Source: Nostoc sp. JL34
Lineage (GTDB): Bacteria > Cyanobacteriota > Cyanobacteriia > Cyanobacteriales > Nostocaceae
Assembly (NCBI RefSeq): GCF_017114945.1
Contig: NZ_JABXKQ010000047.1
Coordinates: 62,001 to 126,000 of the forward strand
Direction: 5' to 3'
DNA length: 64,000 nt
Shown piece by piece: positions 44,748 through 53,674 of the stretch. The notes below the pieces were generated by a model, which made no database searches, had not been told where the DNA came from, and saw nothing but the letters and a program-made list of their open reading frames with translations. The position numbers and the translations under genes were made by a program. Every line of letters begins with the position of its first letter. Position 1 is the stretch's first letter.

Positions 44748-45470
44748 CTATAACAAAGTTTCTGGATCGACACCTAACGCATTTAATCTTTCAATTAACA
44801 TTTTCACTTTTTGCTCTGCTTCCACCCGTCGCTGTTCTTCAAAAGCTGTGCGTTCTTCCGCTTCCCTAATGCGTTCTTCTGGTGTTAGCAATCTTTGCCC
44901 TTCTTCGTCATACCAGTACAGCCACTCCCGTACTATACCTTGATAAATTCCTCGTTCTCGCCCAATTCCTAAACCAATTTCTGGTAGCCAAACGGGATTT
45001 CCTGACATTAAGATATATTCCCCATCGACTAAGCGATACACTTCCAAAGGCGACTTTTTACGCCGCAGAGGACTATATACAACGTAGTACAAAATTCCTA
45101 AATCTTTGGCATAAAATTCTTTCTTGATGCTATATTCTTCTCGATATATTTGAGAAACAACTTCTAGCGCTAAAATTGGCAGTTGCTTTTCTTCCCACAG
45201 CACATAACTTAGGCGTAAATCCTCATCAACGAAGCGTTTAACTCCTAAACTGAGAAATCCATCAGGGACAATAGCTGGTTTGTCAGGGTGATAATAAATA
45301 CCCATATCAACACCAAAAAACCAATCCCAGCGATCGCACCAAACCAAAGCCAATGTCGTTTTCAGCAAGCCGGGAATTAAATTTTGGAGTTCATTATCCA
45401 CAGCAGTATCATCTGAGTCGGGTAGTTCTTCGGAAGATGGCAAACAATGGAGTGGATTGTAGTTTAACAT
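44748..45470 (-). CDS. Uma2 family (DUF820) endonuclease-like protein
   Basis: From the ATG at 45470 the product is 240 residues and matches the Uma2/DUF820 restriction-endonuclease fold: GVDMGIYYHPDKPAIVPDGF with the conserved P-D, LPILALEVVSQIYREEYSIK with the E-V, KKEFYAKDLGILYYVVYSP and the closing VWLPEIGLGIG. The catalytic P-D...E-x-(V)...K layout appears present. A C-terminal coiled coil (REAEERTAFEEQRRVEAEQK) precedes a typical LNALGVDPETLL tail. The family is hugely expanded in cyanobacteria, but its biological role is undetermined. The TTG at 45485 is less likely. Confidence 0.87.
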   Translation of the reverse strand: MLNYNPLHCLPSSEELPDSDDTAVDNELQNLIPGLLKTTLALVWCDRWDWFFGVDMGIYYHPDKPAIVPDGFLSLGVKRFVDEDLRLSYVLWEEKQLPILALEVVSQIYREEYSIKKEFYAKDLGILYYVVYSPLRRKKSPLEVYRLVDGEYILMSGNPVWLPEIGLGIGRERGIYQGIVREWLYWYDEEGQRLLTPEERIREAEERTAFEEQRRVEAEQKVKMLIERLNALGVDPETLL

Positions 45471-45557
45471 GAGCGGTTTTGCCAAATCTGATTCTAGATA
45501 GATTGTACGTAATCTATTGATGTGCGATCGCAGCGCAAGAATAAAGAAGCATTTTTA

Positions 45558-45576
45558 GCGTAGGCGTAGACATCGC
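45558..45576 (-). repeat. Shortened inverted copy of the GCGATG...CCTACGC repeat
   Basis: On the minus strand it reads GCGATGTCTACGCCTACGC, i.e. the dispersed repeat with about ten central bases deleted. It lies between the Uma2 gene and the transposase remnant. Confidence 0.55.
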
Positions 45577-45654
45577 CTTGTATCTTTCTTCTCAGTATCA
45601 AAATACTCATAAGTGTAAAATCTTTACATCAGATTCGTGCTTTTTCGGTACTGA

Positions 45655-45843
45655 TTCTCAGAGTGTCTAACTGACAATAGCAAAAAAGGGCGGAACATTG
45701 TTCAACTAGAACATTCCAGAAGTCGCAGAGTATTCAATTTCATGGTGAATTTGGTAGCTGGGCTGATTACCTATACCTACCAGGAGAAAAAGTCTTTTCT
45801 CAACCTTGACTCAGAAAACGTGGCGCAGCTGGAAATTAGCTAA
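45655..45843 (+). pseudogene. C-terminal remnant of a DDE transposase
   Basis: The frame reads ...ECLTDNSKKGRNIVQLEHSR, then SRRVFNFMVNLVAGLITYTY and QEKKSFLNL before a stop at 45843. The G-R-x-I-x-Q-x-E-H-S-R-x-R and NFMVNLxAGLI-Y pattern is the C-terminal end of common cyanobacterial DDE transposases. The rest of the gene is absent upstream (an in-frame stop at 45652-45654). No inverted repeats were recognised. Confidence 0.65.
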
Positions 45844-45882
45844 TTTTCAGCCCGCTCTTTGAGTTGTACCTAAGTATCAGAT

Positions 45883-47139
45883 ATGTCACCACAGATCCAT
45901 TCACGAATTTTAATCAGACACTTTCTAACGGTTTTTTTGCCATTATCAGCGTTAGTTGGGGTTGTTATTGGGACTATCTATTACCAACAGGTACAAACCG
46001 AGCAAGTTCTGCTCAAAACAAATGAACTCCGTAAGGTAGATTTAGAAACTAAAGTCATCAGCGGAGACTTTCACTCGGTTGTCTCAGATTTGATGGTTAT
46101 CTCTAAACAAAACGAGCTACAAAGAGTTTTAGAGGGAGTAAATGGACAACAACAGGCACTTTCCCAAGAACTTTTATTATTTTCTGGATATAAAAAACTT
46201 TACGACCAAATTCGCTTTTTGGATCGATCGGGTAAGGAAGTTGTCAGAGTCAACTTTAACAAGGGTGAACCTGCGATTGTCCCCGAAGAAAAACTGCAAG
46301 TTCAAGCCAAGCGCTACTGGTTTAATGACACCTTGCGGTTAAACCAAGGACAAGTATTTGTCTCTCCCCTTGACCTCAATATCGAACGAGGTCAGGTTGA
46401 ACAACCTTTGAAGCCAATGATCCGCTTTGGCACTCCCGTTTTTGATCGCCGTGGAGAGAAACGAGGCATTGTAGTGTTAAATTATTTCGGCACAAAACTG
46501 CTGGACAATTTTAATCAAGCTTTCGCTAACGCCTCTAGCCAGGGAATGTTACTGAATGCCGATGGCTACTGGTTAAAAGGGGCGAAGCCTGAGGATGAAT
46601 GGGGATTTATGTTTCCCAATCGCAAAAACCGCACTTTTGGCTAAGCTTTTCCCCAGGCATGGCAGCAGATTTCTCAAAAAGAATCGGGACAATTCCAAAC
46701 TGCTGAAGGAATATTCACTTTTACTACAGTCTACCCACTTGTCGAAGGGCAAAAATCTAGTACCGGAGCAGAACAGGCTTTTGCACCAAGCCAAAATCAA
46801 ATTGATCCTAAATCCTATCACTGGAAGATTGTTTCATGGGTATCACCAGAAACGCTGACAACCAAATCAAACCGATTTTTGAGTCAATTGCTACTGCTAT
46901 ATGCTGGCTTAGTAGGATTAACTGGCATTGGTTCTTAGCTACTAGCAAGAGCTAGTGTCAATCGTAATATGGCCCAGCTAGAGTTAAGGCAATCTGAACT
47001 TGAATTGCGAAAGCTAGTTGAGCGAGAAAAAATTCTTAAAACTCGTCTATCTAGTCAAATTCGCAACTCGCTGGATCTAAATACGATTTTGAGTACAGTA
47101 GTAGTTGAAGTTCGGGAATTGTTACAGATCGATCGACCA
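45883..47139 (+). pseudogene. Sensor histidine kinase N-terminal part, interrupted by two stop codons
   Basis: The frame starts MSPQIHSRILIRHFLTVFLP with a first TM helix, then a periplasmic sensor (dCache/CHASE-like: LYDQIRFLDRSGKEVVRVNF, GTPVFDRRGEKRGIVVLNYF, LLNADGYWLKGAKPEDEWGF). It meets TAA at 46642-46644, continues in the same frame as AFPQAWQQISQKESG, WKIVSWVSPETLT and a second TM (FLSQLLLLYAGLVGLTGIGS), then TAG at 46936-46938, and goes on through a linker into the first residues of a GAF domain (LNTILSTVVVEVRELLQIDR). The GAF domain breaks off at ~47136. No kinase domain remains. Confidence 0.7.
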
Positions 47140-47757
47140 GCGATTAGCCTTGCAATTCTCTGTGATCCAAACCGTGAATGGCGACCAAGCAATTACAGTT
47201 ACAATTATCCCAATACTCGCTTAAATTTTGAATTTGGTAGTGTTAAACTTTTAGATTACGAAAATCGCTTTCACGAGTTAGAAAATAGTGATAATCCATT
47301 TGCAACTGTCGTCATGGCGCATTTGAAAACGCAGCAGACACGCTCATCACCCGAACAACGCAAAATATGGAAATTTAGCTTAATTCGCAGACTATATGAT
47401 TTGGGCTTAGAAGAGCAGGATATTCGTAATCTATATCGATTTATCGATTGGGTTATGATATTACCAAAGGCATTAGAAAATCAGTTTTGGGAAGAGTTTA
47501 AACAATTTGAGCAGGAGCGGACTATGAGATATGTAACTACAGGTGAGCGCATCGGCTACGAGCGCGGAAAACAAGAAGGTGAACAACGGCTTATTTTAAA
47601 ATTACTACAAAGACGAGTGGGAGAATTATCACCAGAATTACAAAAACGCATCCAATCTCTTTCTTTAAATCAATTAGAAACCCTTGGCGAAGCTTTGTTA
47701 GATTTTACTGCTATGGAAGATTTACTTAACTGGTTGCAAACAAATCAATCAGCTTAA
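46969..47757 (+). CDS. Chimeric open frame: GAF/linker start fused to Rpn-family (DUF4351) C-terminal half
   Basis: The 262-residue open frame has residues 1-56 as the linker and the beginning of a GAF domain left from the sensor-kinase gene. From residue ~57 (SLAILCDPNREWRPSNYSYN, KLLDYENRFHELENSDNPFA, TVVMAHLKTQQT, RFIDWVMILPKALENQFWEE) it is the C-terminal half of an Rpn/PD-(D/E)XK transposase-like protein, ending in the DUF4351 domain (LLQRRVGELSPELQKRIQSL, LETLGEALLDF). The nuclease catalytic part is missing. The junction is near 47131-47142. It is the product of a deletion or recombination. Whether it is expressed or functional is doubtful. Confidence 0.7.
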   Translation: MAQLELRQSELELRKLVEREKILKTRLSSQIRNSLDLNTILSTVVVEVRELLQIDRPAISLAILCDPNREWRPSNYSYNYPNTRLNFEFGSVKLLDYENRFHELENSDNPFATVVMAHLKTQQTRSSPEQRKIWKFSLIRRLYDLGLEEQDIRNLYRFIDWVMILPKALENQFWEEFKQFEQERTMRYVTTGERIGYERGKQEGEQRLILKLLQRRVGELSPELQKRIQSLSLNQLETLGEALLDFTAMEDLLNWLQTNQSA

Positions 47758-48008
47758 AATCTATTTTTATGAAACCTGTAAAAAATACATCTACTCACTT
47801 ACCCCATACAGGATTTTTTGGACTTAGTTCGATGAGTTTTTCTAGTTTACTAAATCAGAGGTTGACTTGGACAAAGAGTTTTAACCTTAACCCCGAAGAT
47901 AACAAATAGAAAAGTTTAATGAATCATTTAGGATTGCTATATATTTTGATTAGCCAAGTTCATCTTGCAAATCCCTCCAAAAAAGCTTAAAAAATAGAGC
48001 TGTTTAAT

Positions 48009-48470
48009 TTGATAGAAAATTATTACCCAAGTTGGCTTTCTCAAGACATAATTAATAATTGCTTACCTTGGCAGTCAGGCAAAAATATGAGTTTTGGAGA
48101 TTTTAATGAACAATATACATTACATGATTCTTATTGGATAGGTATTTTCTATAACATTGGATATGAACAAGCCATAACTTTAGCTATTGACTGGGATTCT
48201 GTTTGGTTACCTGATGAAATCAAAAAAAGCATTACCGTCGGTGAACCCTATCTTTTCATCCGATTAACGGGTGTTGAACAGATAAGTACGGCTAATTATA
48301 TTGATATTGGAAATATTTCTAGAATCATAGTGGGTTGCGAATTTGAAAAAATAGAGGGTAAGAAGTTTTTGGCTATTGATGATGTGTTTGGAGGACAAAT
48401 TAATATTCTCTACAAAGGTGAGGAAACCTTCTTGGCATTAGAAAAAAATAGAAGAATTTTGAATATTTAA
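48009..48470 (+). CDS. Unknown small protein
   Basis: The 153-residue product starts with TTG at 48009 (MIENYYPSWLSQDIINNCLP) and is composed of alternating beta strands and loops rich in Ile, Tyr and Trp: DSYWIGIFYNIGYEQAITLA, IDWDSVWLPDEIKKSI, LFIRLTGVEQISTANYIDIG and FLAIDDVFGGQINILYKGEE. No TM segment or signal peptide. The overall look resembles small immunity-type proteins, but no family can be named. The start is uncertain; an ATG at 48088 would drop the first 26 residues. It stands alone between the chimeric frame and ndhD. Confidence 0.55.
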   Translation: MIENYYPSWLSQDIINNCLPWQSGKNMSFGDFNEQYTLHDSYWIGIFYNIGYEQAITLAIDWDSVWLPDEIKKSITVGEPYLFIRLTGVEQISTANYIDIGNISRIIVGCEFEKIEGKKFLAIDDVFGGQINILYKGEETFLALEKNRRILNI

Positions 48471-48557
48471 ACTATCTAAGTAATGTACATAAAAAAGGGC
48501 AGGTAGAAAACCCGCCCTCAAAGCAATAAATATTTCAACTAAACTAGTGATCGCAAC

Positions 48558-50135
48558 TTAATTACCAATTTCCGGCGCACTCAAAGAAACCTTTAGTGCG
48601 TCGTCTTGTTGCTGTGCTAATGTCGGCACGGAATCACGCAATCTTGCCGTCAATTGTACAGTTGTAGCGTCGTACATTTGAGTCAGCAATTTGGGATAGA
48701 AACCAATACCAATAATTGGAATTAACAAACAAGCAATGATAAATACTTCACGGGGTTCCGCATCTATCAAAGCTTGGTGAGAAACTAATTCCTCGTTCTC
48801 TTTACCGTAGAAAATTTCTCGCAACATCGACAGCAGATAAATCGGAGTTAAAATCACTCCCACTGCCATCAAGAACACCACGAGCACTTTGAAGGTAGAG
48901 CTATAAGCATCGCTAGTAGCAAAGCCCACAAATACCATCAATTCTGCCACGAAACCGCTCATCCCTGGCAATGCCAAAGAAGCCATTGAACAGGTGGTGA
49001 ACATGGCGAAAATCTTCGGCATTCTCTTAGCGACACCGCCCATTTCATCCAACATTAGGGTGTGGGTGCGATCGTAAGTTGCCCCAACAAGGAAGAACAA
49101 ACTCGCCCCAATTAACCCGTGGGAAACCATTTGCAATACTGCCCCACTCAATCCCAAATCGGTGAAGGAGGCGATACCAATCATCACAAAGCCCATGTGA
49201 GAAATTGAGGAGTAGGCAATTTTTCGCTTCAGGTTTCGCTGGGCAAAGGATGTCAAAGCAGCGTAGATGATATTAACTACCCCCAAAACTACCAACACTG
49301 GTGCAAAATAAGCGTGGGCATCAGGCAGCATTTGAGCATTCATCCGAACTAAGGCGTAACCGCCCATTTTCAGGAGAATGCCTGCTAATAACATGTGTAC
49401 GGGGGCTGTAGCTTCACCGTGGGCATCAGGTAGCCAGGTGTGCAAGGGAATAATCGGCAACTTGACGGCGTAGGCAATCAGGAAGCCAGCATAGAGGGCA
49501 AGTTGGAAATTCAGGGCAAAATCTTTTAAGGCGATCGCTCGCATGTCGAATGTCACCGTATCGCCGTAAAATCCCATTGTCAGGGCAGACAGCAAAATAA
49601 ACAGCGAACCGCCGGCGGTGTATAAAATGAATTTAGTCGCCGCATACTGCCGCCTTTTGCCTCCCCAAATCGACAGCAGAAAGTATATCGGTACTAGTTC
49701 CAGTTCCCACACCAGGAAAAATAACAACATATCCTGGACAGCGAACACGGCAATCTGACCGCCATACATCGCCAAAATCAAGAAGAAAAATAGCTTGGGC
49801 TTGAAGGTGACAGGCCAAGCTGCTAAAATCGCCAGCGTGGTAATGAATCCAGTCAAAATAATTAGGGGCATGGACAAGCCATCAGCCCCTACTGACCAAT
49901 TCAAACCCAGTTGTGGTACCCAGGGGTAACTTTCCACCAACTGCAAATCTGGATTGGAGAAATCATACCCAGTATAAAAAGCGTAAACAATTAGTGCAAA
50001 ATCTATCAGCCCTACGACGAGGGAGTACCAGCGCACTGTTTTGCCTTCTTTGTCAGGGATGATGGGAAGAAGTAGCGACGCCGCTATCGGAAACAGAATA
50101 ATCGTCGTCAGCCAGGGGAAATTAGCTATATTCAT
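48558..50135 (-). CDS. ndhD: NAD(P)H-quinone oxidoreductase chain 4 (NdhD1-type)
   Basis: From the ATG at 50135 the product is 525 residues with ~14 TM helices. Proton-pumping antiporter-like features include [20 protein letters not shown] with the conserved Glu, [40 protein letters not shown] and [16 protein letters not shown]. It is the membrane-arm subunit of NDH-1 in thylakoids, for respiration and cyclic electron flow. It is commonly beside ndhF in heterocystous cyanobacteria; here a 3.5 kb segment separates them. The TTG at 50144 is not needed. Confidence 0.95.
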   Translation of the reverse strand: MNIANFPWLTTIILFPIAASLLLPIIPDKEGKTVRWYSLVVGLIDFALIVYAFYTGYDFSNPDLQLVESYPWVPQLGLNWSVGADGLSMPLIILTGFITTLAILAAWPVTFKPKLFFFLILAMYGGQIAVFAVQDMLLFFLVWELELVPIYFLLSIWGGKRRQYAATKFILYTAGGSLFILLSALTMGFYGDTVTFDMRAIALKDFALNFQLALYAGFLIAYAVKLPIIPLHTWLPDAHGEATAPVHMLLAGILLKMGGYALVRMNAQMLPDAHAYFAPVLVVLGVVNIIYAALTSFAQRNLKRKIAYSSISHMGFVMIGIASFTDLGLSGAVLQMVSHGLIGASLFFLVGATYDRTHTLMLDEMGGVAKRMPKIFAMFTTCSMASLALPGMSGFVAELMVFVGFATSDAYSSTFKVLVVFLMAVGVILTPIYLLSMLREIFYGKENEELVSHQALIDAEPREVFIIACLLIPIIGIGFYPKLLTQMYDATTVQLTARLRDSVPTLAQQQDDALKVSLSAPEIGN

Positions 50136-50580
50136 CACAATCAATCTGCTATCAAAATCATGTTTGGCAAAAAGTCACTAGTTATTAACTAACAGCTTTT
50201 TAGCAATTTTTCCTTCATTGTTAGGTTGATTTAATTAAATTGGCAATCCCCTATTTTGTATACGAGGAGTCTATTTTTACTTGAGGGAATGCAGAATATC
50301 AGTCTAAATACTGGTATTGAAGTCAAAAATTTACCCTAAATAAAGCCGCTAAACTAGAATTTAAGGAATGTGCGATCGCATAGTCCAACCCATCGCTAAA
50401 AATACAATATGCTATTTGGTGGTTGTTGAAAAAAGCGATTTAGTGCAAAAAAAGGATGACACGAGAACTAACCATAATGATAATCGCATTCCCAGCTTTA
50501 GAGCTTTGGGACTACAGTAAGCGATTTGATTGAGTTTTTTAGTAAAATAGACAGGGAAAGTTGATAAGGGAAATTCGATT
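50136..50580. other. Intergenic region upstream of ndhD
   Basis: 445 bp between divergent ndhD and a small gene, AT-rich, with one GCGATCGC-type site near 50371. It probably carries the ndhD promoter, which would be needed now that ndhF is not directly upstream. Confidence 0.5.
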
Positions 50581-50811
50581 ATGTCATCTCTAGCGATCGC
50601 TACTGTAATTAAGATGATGGAATCTTTATCTGAAGATGTGCAAGAAAGAGTTGCAGAACATCTCCGAGAGTACCTGGAAGATTTGCAAGATGAATTGAAA
50701 TGGAATAAATCATTTAACAAAACTCAACAACAACTGATTGCATCTGCCCAATCTGCTAAAAGAGAGATTGCAGAAGGACTTGCAAAACCAATGAACTATG
50801 AAAAGTTATGA
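50581..50811 (+). CDS. Small hydrophilic helical protein (antitoxin-like)
   Basis: The 76-residue product, MSSLAIATVIKMMESLSEDV, QERVAEHLREYLEDLQDELK and AKREIAEGLAKPMNYEKL, has the helical, charged layout of the small Phd/YefM-neighbouring or ParD-like proteins that precede RelE/HigB-type toxins in cyanobacteria; I cannot name the family firmly. No toxin frame of normal length follows, as the stretch after it is the end of the methyltransferase-like gene on the opposite strand. An orphan antitoxin or remnant is possible. Confidence 0.6.
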   Translation: MSSLAIATVIKMMESLSEDVQERVAEHLREYLEDLQDELKWNKSFNKTQQQLIASAQSAKREIAEGLAKPMNYEKL

Positions 50812-50932
50812 AGTCTGCAACTCTTTCTTGTTTTTGGGCTTCTAGTTTTGATTTTAGAGCCAAGTTCTTATACTTAATTAAAAGTTCAGCTAAAAGTTCA
50901 GCGTAACAGGTATTAAATAACCAAATTGTTTA

Positions 50933-51919
50933 TCAAATAAGTATTCTTGAGAAGAATGGAGATTGTCGATAAAACATCACATACGTTTTCAACATTTCAA
51001 GTGATAATTTATCGTTTTTATCAAATAAAAATCCTAAATTTTCTTGAATGGCTTCCGCTTCTGAATTAGGCAGAAGAGCATCAATGTACAACCGTTCCTT
51101 AACCGTTAGGTTAGGTACATCTATCCTTTGTGGGTTTCCCCAATTGGTGTTGCTAAGTTTCCATTGTTTTATATTAGTTTTATCAAAAAAACTGATTTCT
51201 TGTTCTTTCTCTAAAATGATACCTGTAACAGTTAATATTTCTTGTCCATCAGAATATGAGAAGGAACTTATTGGTTGAAAATAAACATCATATCTTCCCT
51301 GGGTTGCTAGATTAGCAGCAAATTTGAGAACTAGACATAATACTTCTGGAAACCTCTTTTGTGTCATCATATCTGTGGTCACTTCAGCAGAGGGGAAAAT
51401 ATCTCCTAATCTTCTCCTTAACTCTTCTAGTCTTAGTTTTTGTATTTCATCTGATCTAGCTCCTGACTGTGCTGGTAGATAGGAAGCAGCATGAGCATTT
51501 AATGTAATTTTTATAATATCAGATGGGAGAAGTTTATTAATAATAGCTTGAAATTCTTCGATTTGATTCCTTAGACCGGATGGTTTCGTATAATCTAACC
51601 AAATAATAGTTCCATTAGTTCTTTGAAAATCATTTATAAAATCACTGCTAGGTTTCAACAAACAGTCAATACAATTATGCGGCTGGTTAAATTTCTGTCG
51701 CTTATAGACCTCTTCATCCTCCTCTATTGAAATCATATTGGAAATTCTAAAATAAGAGTGGACATACTTAAAATCTTCCAGTGAATGACCACCGAAACCT
51801 ATATAACTGTACTCAGAAATGTCACAGAACTTGTCAACTTTTGAGAGAAGTTCCATGAATGCATATCTATCAATTGCTTTATTTTGTCGTAGGTGATAAG
51901 GAATAGATGTACCACTCAT
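50933..51919 (-). CDS. Rossmann/methyltransferase-like protein coupled to a GHKL ATPase
   Basis: The 328-residue product has features of a class-I methyltransferase-like fold: YSYIGFGGHSLEDF at residues 38-50 could be the SAM loop, SIEEDEEVYKRQKFN near 64-78 has the acidic end of the second strand, and GTIIWLDYTKPSGL near 103-116 is like motif IV. C-terminal beta-rich and helical parts follow. No family with known activity is recognised. Its ATG (51919) overlaps the stop of the upstream GHKL ATPase gene by 4 bp (ATGA), so the two are translated together. The pair sits between ndhF and ndhD, an otherwise conserved neighbourhood. A role in nucleic-acid modification or defence is inference only. 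Confidence 0.75.
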   Translation of the reverse strand: MSGTSIPYHLRQNKAIDRYAFMELLSKVDKFCDISEYSYIGFGGHSLEDFKYVHSYFRISNMISIEEDEEVYKRQKFNQPHNCIDCLLKPSSDFINDFQRTNGTIIWLDYTKPSGLRNQIEEFQAIINKLLPSDIIKITLNAHAASYLPAQSGARSDEIQKLRLEELRRRLGDIFPSAEVTTDMMTQKRFPEVLCLVLKFAANLATQGRYDVYFQPISSFSYSDGQEILTVTGIILEKEQEISFFDKTNIKQWKLSNTNWGNPQRIDVPNLTVKERLYIDALLPNSEAEAIQENLGFLFDKNDKLSLEMLKTYVMFYRQSPFFSRILI

Positions 51920-53367
51920 TGTTTAGCTTCTCTTAGAATTCTTTCAAAGCACTCATTACCAACCTCTGAGGGGTCACGATCCAAGTCTTCAAATAAATGT
52001 TCAGCAACTATCTCAATTTCTTTTGAAGGTCTTGAAAAGCTTATATTCTTTCTTCTAGTTGAAGTATTTTGAGTCTCTGGCACGGGTAGGTTAGGAGTAA
52101 ACTTTCTTTGATTAGAAAAGGATTTGGTTTCGGCTGTTTTTTTATTTACTGGTTTCCAAACATCTTCAGGTATCGTATCAAATATAACATTTGGATCGTC
52201 AGTCTTAGCTTTACTTACTATTTCTTTTTCTTCAGGAATATTTTTCTTCCACTTGTTGGTATAGGAAGTAAAAATTTTCAGTCCTTCCCGCATGAAATCC
52301 TTCACATATAAATAGATATCAGAAGCAGCATCTATACCTCTCTTTGTAGTTGTAATAGGAAGACTTCTTGCATCTTTGCTACGAAAGTGTATGACACCTG
52401 AAATAGCAATAAATTGAGGGTGATAACTAGGAACTGTTGCTTCACCCCAGCCAGTTAAACGTGTTTTGTCACAGTATAATACTACGCGATCGTTACAAAT
52501 AATAGTCCAACCTGCTGTATCACTACTTCGTCTGATACCCTCTGTCTCATCATTTACTTCATCTTCGCTAGCTATTGATCTGTAAAAACCGACTGCCAGC
52601 CTGATTTCCACATCATCTTTCTGAGCTTCATAAAGATATGGAGCAATGGCAGCATTTTTACTGTTTATTTTCTCAACACCATCCCAGAGAAGATTTAGAG
52701 ATATTAGGGGGACTTTCACCCCATTAACAAAGACAGTAAAGCCTTTGTTAATAATATAGCTATAGTGATGGGAGATTTTTCCTACAAGGGAGTTAAGAAG
52801 AGGTGATTGTGGCGACGAAAATTGTGTGGCAATTCCATCACGTAGATGTGTTACTTCAATTGCTGTACCATTTTCAGGTAGAGAATGTTGTATTCTTTCA
52901 ATGGGTAATTCCCAACTATCAGAGGTTAGCCATTCGGGATTAATTGTAACTTTGAAGGAGTCATTTTCGGTTTTAGATATTATTCTACTTGAGCGTCCCA
53001 TCTTGAAGATAGCTCTTTTCATACCAATACCATAAGTACCAATAGTGTAAGTGTTAGCATTGATGATATCTGTCGGTCTTCCCATTCTAAAAGCATAGTG
53101 TTGAGCTTCTAGGGGGATACCTCCACAGTTATCCTCAATTTTAAATACTTCACTTGAAAATGTTATTCTTGCCCAAAAATTTTGATATGGCTTATCTGAA
53201 CTTGGGCTATCTTGAATAATGCGTTGTATTCCATCAACACAATTATCTAGAAGATCAAGAATTGAATCTTCTAGATCAATATCACGAGTAAGCATCTCTA
53301 CGAAAAAGTTTTTGGTAGGTGATGCATTTACTTGATCTGGTGGCTTTACCTCATGATCTGAAACCAT
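51916..53367 (-). CDS. GHKL ATPase (Hsp90/MORC/MutL-like)
   Basis: From the ATG at 53367 the product is 483 residues. The GHKL N-box ILDLLDNCVDG (Asp41-Asn42 in this numbering), the IEDNCGGI loop (residues 77-84) and the glycine lid YTIGTYGIGMKRAIFKMG (107-124) are all present, so it should bind and hydrolyse ATP. A transducer-like region follows (INKGFTVFVNGVKVPL, KRGIDAASDIYLYVKDF), and then a charged, disordered C-terminus with KNISFSRPSKEIEIVAEHLF. AGGA lies 6 nt upstream of this ATG; an ATG at 53448 in frame has no such site and adds a basic leader. It is coupled to the methyltransferase-like gene. MORC- and Hsp90-type ATPases of this kind occur in several anti-phage systems. Confidence 0.82.
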   Translation of the reverse strand: MVSDHEVKPPDQVNASPTKNFFVEMLTRDIDLEDSILDLLDNCVDGIQRIIQDSPSSDKPYQNFWARITFSSEVFKIEDNCGGIPLEAQHYAFRMGRPTDIINANTYTIGTYGIGMKRAIFKMGRSSRIISKTENDSFKVTINPEWLTSDSWELPIERIQHSLPENGTAIEVTHLRDGIATQFSSPQSPLLNSLVGKISHHYSYIINKGFTVFVNGVKVPLISLNLLWDGVEKINSKNAAIAPYLYEAQKDDVEIRLAVGFYRSIASEDEVNDETEGIRRSSDTAGWTIICNDRVVLYCDKTRLTGWGEATVPSYHPQFIAISGVIHFRSKDARSLPITTTKRGIDAASDIYLYVKDFMREGLKIFTSYTNKWKKNIPEEKEIVSKAKTDDPNVIFDTIPEDVWKPVNKKTAETKSFSNQRKFTPNLPVPETQNTSTRRKNISFSRPSKEIEIVAEHLFEDLDRDPSEVGNECFERILREAKQ

Positions 53368-53645
53368 TTTGAATCCTGATTTATGCCTAGTATGTCTATT
53401 AAAGTAGCCAGATAGTCTCCTTGATCTTGGTAGTATGCTTTTAACCATCTAGTTTTTTTGGCATCTACATCTATAGGAATCCGGTTTGATTATTAAAAAA
53501 TTTTAAAATAAAAGTGTGACTAGATACTGGATAAGGCTTTCAGTTTCAGTATATTTTCAAAATTCAAATCGTATTTCTATATCCTTAATTTCATCTATTA
53601 AATTTGTAGTCACAGGATAACTAACTACCATAAAAAATAATGTAG

Positions 53646-53661
53646 GGGCGGACAGCCGCCC
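53646..53661. terminator. GC-rich hairpin downstream of ndhF
   Basis: GGGCGG (53646-53651) and CCGCCC (53656-53661) pair around ACAG, just beyond the ndhF stop. No T-run follows on the minus strand. It may terminate ndhF transcripts or be a dispersed AGGGGCG palindrome. Confidence 0.45.
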
Positions 53662-53674
53662 ACCCCTATGAAAA

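Noticed and set aside
45745..45806. Alternative frame FHGEFGSWADYLYLPGEK upstream of the sensor kinase
   Set aside because: The overlapping frame ending at 45843 matches a transposase C-terminus; this one is a shadow frame.
47850..47910. Possible second copy of the MITE end (GTTTTAACCTTAA)
   Set aside because: Only about 13 bases match the element at 24330-24555, with no second inverted end or target duplication.
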